DNA of 16,279 nt from CAXTTV01 sp964247295. Its GTDB lineage: Bacteria; Chloroflexota; Ktedonobacteria; Ktedonobacterales; Ktedonobacteraceae. Within the stretch, counting starts at the first letter, position 1. Every line of letters starts with the position of its first letter. The notes below the pieces were generated by a model. The model made no database searches and was not told where the DNA came from. It saw only the letters and a program-made list of their open reading frames with translations. The DNA lies in contig CAXTTV010000109.1 of the NCBI GenBank assembly GCA_964247295.1, forward strand, positions 1 to 16,279, written 5' to 3'. This document shows positions 6,403 to 13,866 of the stretch, in pieces. The position numbers and the translations under genes are program-made.

Positions 6403-6798
6403 CTACTGAGCGATTACACGATCCGTCTCAATTTTACAAATGACGCGCACATCTCCCGGCTGATGAAAACCATATTTGTCCTCACCGGTATATTTTTTCG
6501 CCATCTTATCGATGTGAGCGTTCGCACCCTCCTCGGTGATCTCAACGACCCGCCCACGTACGGAAAGCCAGTGGAAGGGGTTCTGAGCATCAACGATGTC
6601 CAGACCTACCTTAGGCTGTTTCTCCATATTCAGGGTTTTACGCCGCCCCTTTGAGGTGTTAATAAGAATATACTGACCGTCAAAGTCTACCCAGACGGGG
6701 GTAACTTGAGGCGTTCCATCTGGCATCACTGTTGCCAGGTGGGCCAGCAATGGTTTCTCAAATAGATCGTGGACATTCTGTGGAATTTTCTCTGCCAT
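6403..6798 (-). CDS. PPOX-class F420-dependent oxidoreductase
   Basis: A 131-residue split-barrel flavin/deazaflavin-fold protein of the PPOX class (TIGR03618-like F420-dependent group). Typical stretches are the LAHLATVMPDGTPQVTPVWV start, then DFDGQYILINTSKGRRKTLNM and HWLSVRGRVVEIT. The S/T-x-G-R-x-K motif (SKGRRK) is used by this family to hold the cofactor phosphate. Length is as expected. The start is set at 6798 because GAGGAG (6807-6812) lies 8 nt upstream; a longer frame from 6849 has no such support. Members reduce diverse small molecules with F420H2, and the substrate here is unknown. The call implies that the organism makes F420, which cannot be checked in this window. Confidence 0.87.
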   Translation of the reverse strand: MAEKIPQNVHDLFEKPLLAHLATVMPDGTPQVTPVWVDFDGQYILINTSKGRRKTLNMEKQPKVGLDIVDAQNPFHWLSVRGRVVEITEEGANAHIDKMAKKYTGEDKYGFHQPGDVRVICKIETDRVIAQ

Positions 6799-6927
6799 AA
6801 GGTGTTCTCCTCTACTAAGATTCTCACAAAGAATCGCTGTATAGTTCATCTTCTCAGGAAGATGTTCTGCCTTCTCTCAAAGAAGAACAACGGTTCCTTC
6901 CTTTTTATTCCTACCTTTTTATGCCTA

Positions 6928-9138
6928 TTACGCCTGATACAATATCATAGTGCTGATCCTGGGGACATGAACGCTACCGCTGGCCTGATCTAGAACCTTC
7001 TCCCCTGCCTGGGTGCCGCGTACAACGATCTTCCAATCCCCCTCGGGCAGGCCGCACTCTACCTCTTGATAATTGGGATTATAAATGACAGTGATAGCTT
7101 TCCAGGGATCGCCGTTGGCATGCTCCACCAGTTGAAAGGCGACGGTATTCTCCGGGCTCCCTAAAAAGCGCAGGTGTTGATGAACCTGCTCTGCTTCGGC
7201 CATGCGGAAGGCCGGGTGCGCGCCCCGCAGATGAACCATGCCAGCATAGTAGTCACAGACCAGATGGCTTGAAGCCTTAAGGCTCCAATCAAATTGATTG
7301 ATGCTATCCCCGGCATTATAACTATTGTCGTTACCATGTTTGGTACGTAAAATCTCTTCCCCACCTTGAAGAAAGGGCACTCCCTGCGAGGTCAGGACCA
7401 CAGCCTGCGCCAATAAATCCATGTTGATCCGATCAGCCGGGTTGTCCTGTCCATTGCTGGCATTGATTTTATCCCACAGAGTCATATTGTCATGGCTGGT
7501 CACATAATTGATGGTCTCGGTTGGAGCGGCGGCAAAATCGTCAATGCTGCCCCGAACACTGCTCTTAATAATATCTGCCAGTCCCCAGGCTCCGGTGGCA
7601 AAGCCTTTCGCATACCGATCAAAAACGCTTCCATCAAGGGCATTCCGTAAACGATCATTGAAGACAGCAACGCCCAATCCACGCTGGCTCCCCTTATTCA
7701 ACATCTGCTCCCACGGTAGAGCGGAAGATCCTCCAGCCCAGGGCTCGCCATATACCATAATGCCTGGATCGATCGTGTGGAGCTCTTCAGCGATCCTTTT
7801 CATTGTGTCAATACCCAGTAGCGCCATCAGATCAAACCTGAACCCGTCGATATGGTACTCTTCTACCCAGTAGCGCAAGGAGTCCAGGATAAACTTTTGG
7901 ACCATAGGCCGCTCAGCGGCAATCTCGTTACCACAGCCCGAGCCATTCGTATATCTCCCATTGTTGTCGGTCCGGTAGTAGTAGCCCGGCACCAGCGTAT
8001 TAAAATCGGAGTCATGGGTTGCGAAGGTATGATTATAGACAACATCCATATTGACGCAGATCCCCTCGTGGTGCAGGGCCTGTACAAGCATTTTTAGCTC
8101 TTTGATACGCGTGATCCCCTGAGGAGTGCTCGCGTACGCACCCTCTGGCACATTGTAGTTACGGGGATCATAGCCCCAGTTGTACTGATCCTGGCGATTC
8201 TCATCAATACTGGCGAAACTATAGATTGGGAGCAATTGCACATGGGTTACACCAAGCTCACGGAGATGGTCCAGTCCCGTAGCGACGCCTTCCGGTCCTT
8301 TGCTTCCACGTTCAGTAAAGCCTGTAAATCGACCGCGCTGCTCAACCCCAGAATTCTGGTCAATCGTGAAATCGCGAACATGCACTTCATAGAGAACGGC
8401 ATCGGTATACCGCTGTGGACGCCGCCATTGCTCCTGACCCCAGTTCTCGGGATCAGCCTCGTGGGGATCAAAGATCATCGCTCGGGTGCCATTAGGTGCG
8501 ACCGCGTGGGCGTAGGGATCGACCGCCATCTGAGTTTTACCACAAATGGTTACCTTATACAGGTAAAAAAGACTTTTAAGATCTTCCGCGATGCGTACCG
8601 TCCAGGTCCCACCTTCCCCGCGTTCCATCGCTTCCCCACGACTGAAATTTCCCGTGCTCTCATGGAAAAGCTGCACCTGCACATCAGAGGCAGTCGGAGA
8701 CCAGACACGGAATGTACTGACCTCCGGTGTATACTGACAACCGAGATCTGTTCCCGCGTAATAAAACTGGGGTAGATTTAACACCAGCCGGGGAGTAACA
8801 TCAGCATTCAGACCCCTCAGGGTCAATTGCAAGCGATGGCTAACATCCGGAGCGGTTTCCAGATTCACCAGCACCTGATCGGATTGAGCCCCATCGGACT
8901 GCCCACGAGGCACCACCTCTTTGATCGCGATCCTCACCCCGCTGGTGAGATCGAGAAGCGCGGCCTCCTCTGGCTTAAATGGAAACGCCTGCGGAGTCAG
9001 AAGTGTGACGGTAATACTCTGACTATCATCTAAAAAGGCTGCGATAATCCCAGGCAGTTGGGCCGTCTGGGCATCATGAGACGGATTGGGAACGCCCGAG
9101 ACTTTTAAGGCGTCAGTGGGCGCATTTACAAACTCCAA
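6928..9138 (-). CDS. pulA: Type I pullulanase (alpha-1,6 debranching, GH13)
   Basis: A 736-residue enzyme hydrolysing alpha-1,6 branches in glycogen- or pullulan-like glucans. An N-terminal beta domain (about 30-120) precedes a CBM48-like domain (about 138-215) and the GH13 barrel. The hallmark YNWGYDP is at 319-325. The four conserved regions are DVVYNH (365-370), GFRFD (432-436, nucleophile D436), YGEPW (463-467, acid/base E465) and SHDN (548-551, transition-state stabiliser D550). There is no signal peptide, so it probably acts in the cytoplasm on storage glycogen or imported maltodextrins. The start codon is TTG, not ATG, with AGGAGG (9146-9151) 7 nt upstream. It is 89 bp downstream of the beta-propeller gene on the same strand. 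Confidence 0.95.
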   Translation of the reverse strand: MEFVNAPTDALKVSGVPNPSHDAQTAQLPGIIAAFLDDSQSITVTLLTPQAFPFKPEEAALLDLTSGVRIAIKEVVPRGQSDGAQSDQVLVNLETAPDVSHRLQLTLRGLNADVTPRLVLNLPQFYYAGTDLGCQYTPEVSTFRVWSPTASDVQVQLFHESTGNFSRGEAMERGEGGTWTVRIAEDLKSLFYLYKVTICGKTQMAVDPYAHAVAPNGTRAMIFDPHEADPENWGQEQWRRPQRYTDAVLYEVHVRDFTIDQNSGVEQRGRFTGFTERGSKGPEGVATGLDHLRELGVTHVQLLPIYSFASIDENRQDQYNWGYDPRNYNVPEGAYASTPQGITRIKELKMLVQALHHEGICVNMDVVYNHTFATHDSDFNTLVPGYYYRTDNNGRYTNGSGCGNEIAAERPMVQKFILDSLRYWVEEYHIDGFRFDLMALLGIDTMKRIAEELHTIDPGIMVYGEPWAGGSSALPWEQMLNKGSQRGLGVAVFNDRLRNALDGSVFDRYAKGFATGAWGLADIIKSSVRGSIDDFAAAPTETINYVTSHDNMTLWDKINASNGQDNPADRINMDLLAQAVVLTSQGVPFLQGGEEILRTKHGNDNSYNAGDSINQFDWSLKASSHLVCDYYAGMVHLRGAHPAFRMAEAEQVHQHLRFLGSPENTVAFQLVEHANGDPWKAITVIYNPNYQEVECGLPEGDWKIVVRGTQAGEKVLDQASGSVHVPRISTMILYQA

Positions 9139-9227
9139 GAAAAATCCTCCTACCTACCCTTTAAAAAGCTCTTCTTCCACCCATGGTACTCCTTTGGAGA
9201 CCAATCCGCAAGAGAACACATCTGTCA

Positions 9228-10790
9228 TCAGGACAGGGAATAGCGCCAGATCAAGCTACTATCTTCAGGACGCCGGACTTCCAATCTTCCCGGTTCTGGC
9301 AGGATGTACATCTGATTCTCAATAACGACCCAATTCAGCATTTTATTGGGTCGAATACCCTTCTGAGTATTCAGCGTGAGCCGCCAGAGTTCATCTCCAT
9401 TCAGGCTGTCAATCGCCGTGATCGCCCCGTCATCCAGATAGAGAACGCCCTGATTCAAAGAGATTTTATACTGACCCGCGATACTATGCTGCCAGAGTAG
9501 ACTCCCATCCTCAATCTTATACGCGTATAAGGTATTAACAAAGCTTCCAAAATTTGAGGTTATATACACGATATCGTTCTGCACACCAACAACTATATAG
9601 AACTGCGCAAGCGGCTCGGCTGAAAAATGGATCTGACTGATCCGGCTGCCAGTCCCTACATTCACCACGTCCAGACCATGCTCCTGATTTTTGAAGCAGA
9701 CCACGCCATGCGAGGGAAAAGGAAAGGTACCAGGAACAGTAATTTTGTATCTCCAGAGCATCGTTCCAGTATCGGCGCGCAACGCTTTAATCCAGCCATT
9801 TTCATTCACATACGCAATATTATCTCGAATAATCGCTCCCCAGAGAGAGTTTTGGGCCTCTCCCGTCTGCCAGTGTACAGCCCCGGTATCGACATCCAGC
9901 GCTTTAACCGTCCCATCGCGCCCTGTGAGATAGACCAGCCCATTCGTAATTGTTGGCCGATAACAACTATCACCTGTTCCACAAAAGGAGTTCCAGATCA
10001 TCTTACCTGTAAGATAATTGAGCACGGTCAGTGAACTCTGATAACTTAATGGCCGTAGTTCCGAAAGGTACACTTTATCTTCAGCTATTTGAACATAATA
10101 CTGACTCAGACCTCCCAGAGGATATCGCCACAACATCACTTTTTTGTTCAAGGAGAAGGCGCTCAGCCATTCTCCATTTACAGAGCCCGCACTATTTCGC
10201 GCCAGATTGTCATCCGCATCGACAAACACATTCTGCTGTACCCTTGACGGAAGCAGATAGGCCGCATCGCTATCGACCATGACCTGTGGCATCATCCCAA
10301 ACTCTTTAACCCATTGCGGCTTCCCATCAAGTGGATTCAGAGCTTTCAAAATGCTTTTGCCCTGTTCAACAGCAGGGATATACACTTTGCCATCCACAGT
10401 AAGAGGGATCTGCTGAGCACCAATCCGGGTCTGCCAGAGGCGATGGCCAGTACCTCCCTGGATCGCCTGCACCATACCATTAGAACCGGTAATATAGTTA
10501 ATGCCATGATCTGTACTGATCGCGCTGATAGAGACAGGGGGAACAACGATCGGTAGATGCTGGGTACGCTGAAAAAGCAGCGGCGATACAATCGGAGCAA
10601 TTACAAGGACGATCAGCAGGAGACTGGTCAAAATTGACGCGATCAACAATCCCTTTCGCGTACGCGTGGAAAGGTGTGCTCCCTCCAGCAGTGGAAATGG
10701 GAGCAAGCGGTAGTGACGCGGCTGGGGATCAAGATCGGAGTATTGTACTTCCGAATCCTCATCGGGAGGCCAGGGAACCTGTGGGTCCAT
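9228..10790 (-). CDS. Membrane-anchored PQQ-like beta-propeller repeat protein
   Basis: A 520-residue protein. A 46-residue proline-rich, acidic cytoplasmic N-terminus is followed by one membrane helix (about 47-71, ending IVSPLL). About 440 exported residues made of PQQ-like propeller repeats come next. At least nine repeats of the form 'x-A-x-[D/N]-x-x-[T/D]-G-x-x-x-W' are visible, for example VKALDVDTGAVHW, IKALRADTGTMLW and LYAYKIEDGSLLW. The missing N-terminal signal-peptidase site argues for anchoring rather than secretion. Such repeats (BamB/PQQ-dehydrogenase fold) usually act in protein-protein or ligand binding. The residues needed for a real PQQ dehydrogenase were not recognised. 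The ATG is supported by GGGAG 6 nt upstream. Confidence 0.87.
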   Translation of the reverse strand: MDPQVPWPPDEDSEVQYSDLDPQPRHYRLLPFPLLEGAHLSTRTRKGLLIASILTSLLLIVLVIAPIVSPLLFQRTQHLPIVVPPVSISAISTDHGINYITGSNGMVQAIQGGTGHRLWQTRIGAQQIPLTVDGKVYIPAVEQGKSILKALNPLDGKPQWVKEFGMMPQVMVDSDAAYLLPSRVQQNVFVDADDNLARNSAGSVNGEWLSAFSLNKKVMLWRYPLGGLSQYYVQIAEDKVYLSELRPLSYQSSLTVLNYLTGKMIWNSFCGTGDSCYRPTITNGLVYLTGRDGTVKALDVDTGAVHWQTGEAQNSLWGAIIRDNIAYVNENGWIKALRADTGTMLWRYKITVPGTFPFPSHGVVCFKNQEHGLDVVNVGTGSRISQIHFSAEPLAQFYIVVGVQNDIVYITSNFGSFVNTLYAYKIEDGSLLWQHSIAGQYKISLNQGVLYLDDGAITAIDSLNGDELWRLTLNTQKGIRPNKMLNWVVIENQMYILPEPGRLEVRRPEDSSLIWRYSLS

Positions 10791-10821
10791 ACGATTCTCC
10801 CTCTATCTCTTCAGCTAGACA

Positions 10822-10866
10822 AAAAAAGTGCGTACAGGCTATTATACAGCCTGTACGCACTTTTTT
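10822..10866. terminator. Strong 19-bp hairpin terminator at the end of the tetR-tspO operon
   Basis: A perfect 19-bp stem (10822-10840 with 10848-10866) and a 7-nt loop. The arms end in six A on one side and six T on the other, so it works on either strand. It lies 70 bp past the stop of the DUF6220-type gene and separates that unit from the beta-propeller gene on the same strand. Confidence 0.92.
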
Positions 10867-10936
10867 AGAAAGAGGAGTCATCCACATAGTGCTGGATCAC
10901 CGTCCCCACCCGCGCGACGTACGTCTATTTCAATCT

Positions 10937-11347
10937 TTATGACAATTTCCAGAGGCTACGAATCAGCGTCATAATTATCCATAACATAATCAAAGCATTC
11001 ACCGGATGCAGGGCTGCCAACCACGGTGCCTGCAATGCGCCAGCTCCAGTGATAAAGGCGTACTGCAAGCCATAAAGCGGCAACATTGCGATCGCTAACC
11101 AGAATAACCGCCGGGGCAGCCGCGCAAAAGGAGCAATCACTGTAATCAAGATCGCGAGCACTCCAAAGTAGTGCCCAAAAAGCACATGGTTGTTCCACCA
11201 GGTTGGTCCGGTAAACACGCTTAAACCGGCCAGAAATACCTGAGTAAAGATCGCGATAATAAACAAAGCTCCTAAAACGAGAAGAGCTCTACGAAGTAGG
11301 ATTGTCCCCTGTCCCTGGCTCTGCTGTTTCTGCCCATACGTCTCCAT
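10937..11347 (-). CDS. DUF6220-type four-helix membrane protein
   Basis: A 136-residue integral membrane protein with four hydrophobic segments at about 20-42, 56-74, 80-98 and 110-130. The QVFLAGLSVF stretch (36-45), WWNNHVLFGHYFG (50-62), the ARLPRR loop (75-80) and AALHPVNALIMLW (111-123) fit the DUF6220 family, which has no established function. Three histidines (H54, H59, H114) sit at helix ends. Paired histidines there can bind haem in other four-helix membrane proteins, but this is inference. The ATG has AAGGA 9 nt upstream. It is the last gene of the tetR-tspO unit, 53 bp behind tspO, and is followed by a strong terminator. Confidence 0.78.
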   Translation of the reverse strand: METYGQKQQSQGQGTILLRRALLVLGALFIIAIFTQVFLAGLSVFTGPTWWNNHVLFGHYFGVLAILITVIAPFARLPRRLFWLAIAMLPLYGLQYAFITGAGALQAPWLAALHPVNALIMLWIIMTLIRSLWKLS

Positions 11348-11400
11348 TATTCTTTATCCTTTCTTTTACTTCTGTTCCGCGAATAATGTAAACCGCGTAT

Positions 11401-11892
11401 CTATCTTGATTTTCTCTGCATACGCCACCACATACCTTTTATTGACGTAGTAAAGAATAACCAGACCATATAGGGAAGCATGAGCTGCTGAGCTTTTTTT
11501 GAAACATGCGCAAAAGACATGGTTGTGACTAACCCGGAAACCAGCCCTATTGTGTCCATCAACACATAGACAGATCTTTTTTTGAAGTGGTACACAATCG
11601 GGATAAATGAAAGGTTGTGGAGAAAGTGGAGCGCAAAAAAGCCCAAAGGTCCTTTGATGGATGCCTGATGCCGCTGCTCCCACACTTTTCCAAGAGCGAG
11701 ACCCATAAAGGTATAGTTCGCTATCCACACGACTGGAAAGACCCATTGAGGCGGCCAGATTTTTGGCTTTGGTGTGTTATCATACCAGTCCTGTTTTTTA
11801 AAGGCTCCCCCAAGATAACTTGATAGAAATCCCAAGGTCAAACATCCCACAATAAAAAGGCCGGCCGTTCGCCAGGAGGATCGTTGTACCAT
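11401..11892 (-). CDS. TspO/MBR family protein (divergent)
   Basis: A 163-residue, five-helix membrane protein of the TspO/peripheral benzodiazepine receptor family, known for binding porphyrins, haem and related ligands. The best-conserved region is WYDNTPKPKIWPPQWVFPVVWIANYTFMGLALGKVW (residues 36-71), matching the WY..L.KP...PP.WVF..VW consensus. The C-terminal PYMVWLFF (140-147) also fits, but the usual LN after it is replaced by I151-K152. The third helix lacks the common LN..WS..FF pattern, so ligand binding may differ. The ATG has AAGGA (11901-11905) 8 nt upstream. A perfect TetR-type operator at 11909-11924 sits immediately upstream, and the tetR stop is 52 bp away. Confidence 0.83.
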   Translation of the reverse strand: MVQRSSWRTAGLFIVGCLTLGFLSSYLGGAFKKQDWYDNTPKPKIWPPQWVFPVVWIANYTFMGLALGKVWEQRHQASIKGPLGFFALHFLHNLSFIPIVYHFKKRSVYVLMDTIGLVSGLVTTMSFAHVSKKAQQLMLPYMVWLFFTTSIKGMWWRMQRKSR

Positions 11893-11908
11893 AATCTTTT
11901 TCCTTTTT

Positions 11909-11924
11909 AACCAACCAGTTGGTT
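11909..11924. promoter_or_regulatory. TetR-type operator upstream of tspO
   Basis: A perfect inverted repeat, AACCAAC-CA-GTTGGTT, placed 16-32 nt before the tspO ATG and just upstream of its RBS. The overlapping 15-mer CCAGTTGGTTGATAA (11915-11929) is identical to 12589-12603 upstream of tetR. Two copies around a tetR gene make it the probable binding site of that regulator. No clear -35/-10 pair is seen next to it, so it may block read-through from tetR or overlap a weak promoter. Confidence 0.72.
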
Positions 11925-11944
11925 GATAAGAGAATCAAAATTTT

Positions 11945-12553
11945 TTACCTTTTTGCCATTGTCAGAATATACTGCTCAAACCGGTCCACTTCCGCTGCAA
12001 TCTCTTCTGCACTCACATTCATAACCATGCAGATACCCCGGCAAAAAGACATAATAGCCAGTGCAATACCCATAGTATTGAGATCCGATCGAAACATCTG
12101 CTCCTGCATTCCTTGATCCAAGATCTTTATCAGGTACTCACTCCAGAAGCGATCGGAGGCTGAAAGAATACGTAGGGTCTCTAGATCGCGCTGAGCATGA
12201 AGCACAAGTTCGCTGATCACAATAAAACGCTCTGGCATCTCCCGCAACTGGTATTGTAGATCAACAAAATAGCGATGTAATTCTTCAACCGCTGTCCTCG
12301 GCTTCGCTATGGTATCTGGTGAATGCGCTCCCATAAATCCCTGCCCGACATACTCTACAACTCCCTGGATCAACGCTTCCTTTGTAGGGAAATAGTAGTG
12401 CAGTGTCGCATTATTTACACCTACCCTTCCAGATACATCACGAACCCTTAGCCCGGCGATCCCTTTCTCGGCAATAAGATCGTAGGCTGTTTTGATAAGC
12501 TCTCTTCTACGCTCATCACCAGCTATGGTATATGAGCTATCCCGTATCTCTAT
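11945..12553 (-). CDS. TetR family transcriptional regulator with apparent ATA start
   Basis: A frame of 202 residues, normal for TetR. The N-terminal DNA-binding domain is clear: an EL(I)KTAYDLIAEKGIAGLRVRDV stretch (about 18-40), then VGVNNATLHYYFPTKEALI (44-62). A helical ligand domain follows. The frame contains no ATG, GTG or TTG before residue 61, which would delete the DNA-binding domain. An in-frame TGA lies just upstream. The proposed start is ATA (12551-12553), 5 nt after a perfect AAAGGAGG. A frameshift or base error near the start could instead explain this. The promoter at 12605-12633 and the operator at 12583-12598 suggest autorepression. The gene leads the tspO-DUF6220 unit, with 52 bp to tspO. 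Confidence 0.82.
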   Translation of the reverse strand: MEIRDSSYTIAGDERRRELIKTAYDLIAEKGIAGLRVRDVSGRVGVNNATLHYYFPTKEALIQGVVEYVGQGFMGAHSPDTIAKPRTAVEELHRYFVDLQYQLREMPERFIVISELVLHAQRDLETLRILSASDRFWSEYLIKILDQGMQEQMFRSDLNTMGIALAIMSFCRGICMVMNVSAEEIAAEVDRFEQYILTMAKR

Positions 12554-12582
12554 ATCAGCCTCCTTTAATCTTCAGTTTTGTC

Positions 12583-12598
12583 AATCGTCCAGTTGGTT
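12583..12598. promoter_or_regulatory. TetR-type operator upstream of tetR
   Basis: One half-site, GTTGGTT (12592-12598), is perfect. The other, AATCGTC (12583-12589), matches the consensus AACCAAC at four of seven positions. It shares 15 identical bases (12589-12603) with the tspO operator. It covers the predicted tetR transcription start just downstream of the -10 box, the usual position for autorepression. Confidence 0.65.
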
Positions 12599-12604
12599 GA
12601 TAAA

Positions 12605-12633
12605 ACTATATAGCCATAGAGAGGATTTGTCAA
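12605..12633 (-). promoter_or_regulatory. Sigma70-type promoter of tetR
   Basis: On the minus strand, TTGACA (12628-12633), a 17-bp spacer and TATAGT (12605-12610, five of six consensus bases). The predicted start, near 12598, falls inside the operator. It leaves a leader of about 45 nt before the proposed ATA start. Confidence 0.75.
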
Positions 12634-12701
12634 GATAAACCGCTCTGCTCCGTCTGTCCCCACCAGACGATGGCGTTGGCAAAGTGGGAAAGTTGGAAAC
12701 G

Positions 12702-12724
12702 TTCGGCGGATAAACCGCCGCGCT
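12702..12724. repeat. REP-like hairpin repeat, copy B
   Basis: A 23-bp sequence matching 1076-1098 at 21 positions. It forms a perfect hairpin CGGCGG-ATAAA-CCGCCG (12704-12720). A second small hairpin, CGTCTG..CAGACG, lies about 40 bp to the left (from about 12650). The repeat is in the 225-bp gap between the tetR promoter and the MoxR-like gene, away from any coding region. Confidence 0.5.
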
Positions 12725-12858
12725 ACGTCTTACCCCAAAGGGGATTTTCTCCAATTCGCCTTCTGCTGGTTCCATATGGAAAGGCTCCGCTTATTTCCAG
12801 GATTGGAGGAGAAAAAAAGAAGCTTCCTTGTAGTAGAATAAAGAAAAAAGGAATTTCT

Positions 12859-13860
12859 ATGACACCGGAGAATCTTTCTCATTTCCTCAATACATTGGTT
12901 TCTAATCGTTTAATGCTCAGCACGATGCTCTGGGGCCCACCCGGCATCGGTAAATCCAGTATTGTCGCTCAGACGGCGACGGCGCATGGATTGGAGATGG
13001 TGGATCTCCGCCTCTCCCAACTGGCCCCGACCGATCTACGGGGTCTGCCTGTGGCGGAGAACGGGATCTCTCGCTGGTACCCACCCGAGTTCTTACCACG
13101 CAGCGGTCGCGGAATTCTTTTCCTCGATGAGCTGAATCTGGCTCCTCCGACGATGCAGGGGATGGCCCAACAATTGATTCTGGATCGTCGCGTCGGTTCC
13201 TATGAAGTGCCGGAGGGCTGGTTTATCTGGGCAGCCGGCAACCGGAAAGAGGATCGCGCCTCGGTCTTTGATATGCCTGCGCCTCTGGCAAACCGCTTTA
13301 TCCATCTGGCCGTTGAACCAGATTTTGAGAGCTTTAAGAGCTATGCCCTGGAGCATGATCTTCATGAGTATCTACTGGCCTTTCTTTCATTTCGCCCGGC
13401 CCTGCTGCATAAGTTAGATCCTCAGCAGCCGGCCTGGCCTTCGCCCCGCTCGTGGATGCTGGCCAACGCTTTATATCGCGTGGGGCTTGATATCGCCCCC
13501 GTAATCGGTCTGGGTGCAGCCGCCGAATTCTCGGCGTTTATCGACATCTATGAGCAGATGCCGGATATTACCGCGATCTTGCAGGGCCAGGGGGAGCGTA
13601 TCTCCTTTCCAGGTGAGCCTTCGGTCCGTTATGCGATCACTGTCGCCCTGACGATGCGCGCCAGTTCGCTGCAAGAAAGTTATCAAGCCTTTCAGTGGAT
13701 CTCACAGAAGGCCGCGACCGAGTGGGTTCAACTTTTCGCGACCGATCTTTTCCGGATGGCTCGATCTCGCAATGAGATAGGCCGACTGGCTCTATTGGCT
13801 CAGCGCGACACTCGATTGCAAAAGATGTTTACTGACTATATGAAGATGATGGAAGGATAA
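12859..13860 (+). CDS. MoxR-like AAA+ ATPase
   Basis: A 333-residue single-domain AAA+ ATPase of the MoxR/AAA_5 type. Walker A is GPPGIGKS (26-33) and Walker B is ILFLDE (86-91). Sensor 1 is AAGN (N128), and the arginine finger is probably R146 in PLANRF. MoxR ATPases act with VWA-domain partners as chaperone-like remodelling machines, as in RavA-ViaA. The start at 12859 is chosen because AAAAAAGGA ends 6 nt upstream and the ATPase fold begins there. A longer frame from 12670 would run through the REP-like hairpin. The stop is 6 bp before the VWA gene, so the two are one operon. A TAGAAT at 12834-12839 could be a -10 box, but no good -35 was found. Confidence 0.9.
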   Translation: MTPENLSHFLNTLVSNRLMLSTMLWGPPGIGKSSIVAQTATAHGLEMVDLRLSQLAPTDLRGLPVAENGISRWYPPEFLPRSGRGILFLDELNLAPPTMQGMAQQLILDRRVGSYEVPEGWFIWAAGNRKEDRASVFDMPAPLANRFIHLAVEPDFESFKSYALEHDLHEYLLAFLSFRPALLHKLDPQQPAWPSPRSWMLANALYRVGLDIAPVIGLGAAAEFSAFIDIYEQMPDITAILQGQGERISFPGEPSVRYAITVALTMRASSLQESYQAFQWISQKAATEWVQLFATDLFRMARSRNEIGRLALLAQRDTRLQKMFTDYMKMMEG

Positions 13861-13866
13861 AAGAGG

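Noticed and set aside
6799..6849. Longer PPOX protein starting at 6849
   Set aside because: GAGGAG is placed 8 nt before the 6798 start, and the extra 17 residues are not part of the fold.
11945..12373. TetR protein starting at the TTG at 12373
   Set aside because: It would remove the whole helix-turn-helix domain, which is intact and in frame just upstream.
12670..12858. N-terminal extension of the MoxR-like ATPase from an upstream start
   Set aside because: It would encode the REP-like hairpin and a basic low-quality stretch; the RBS and the AAA+ fold both support 12859.
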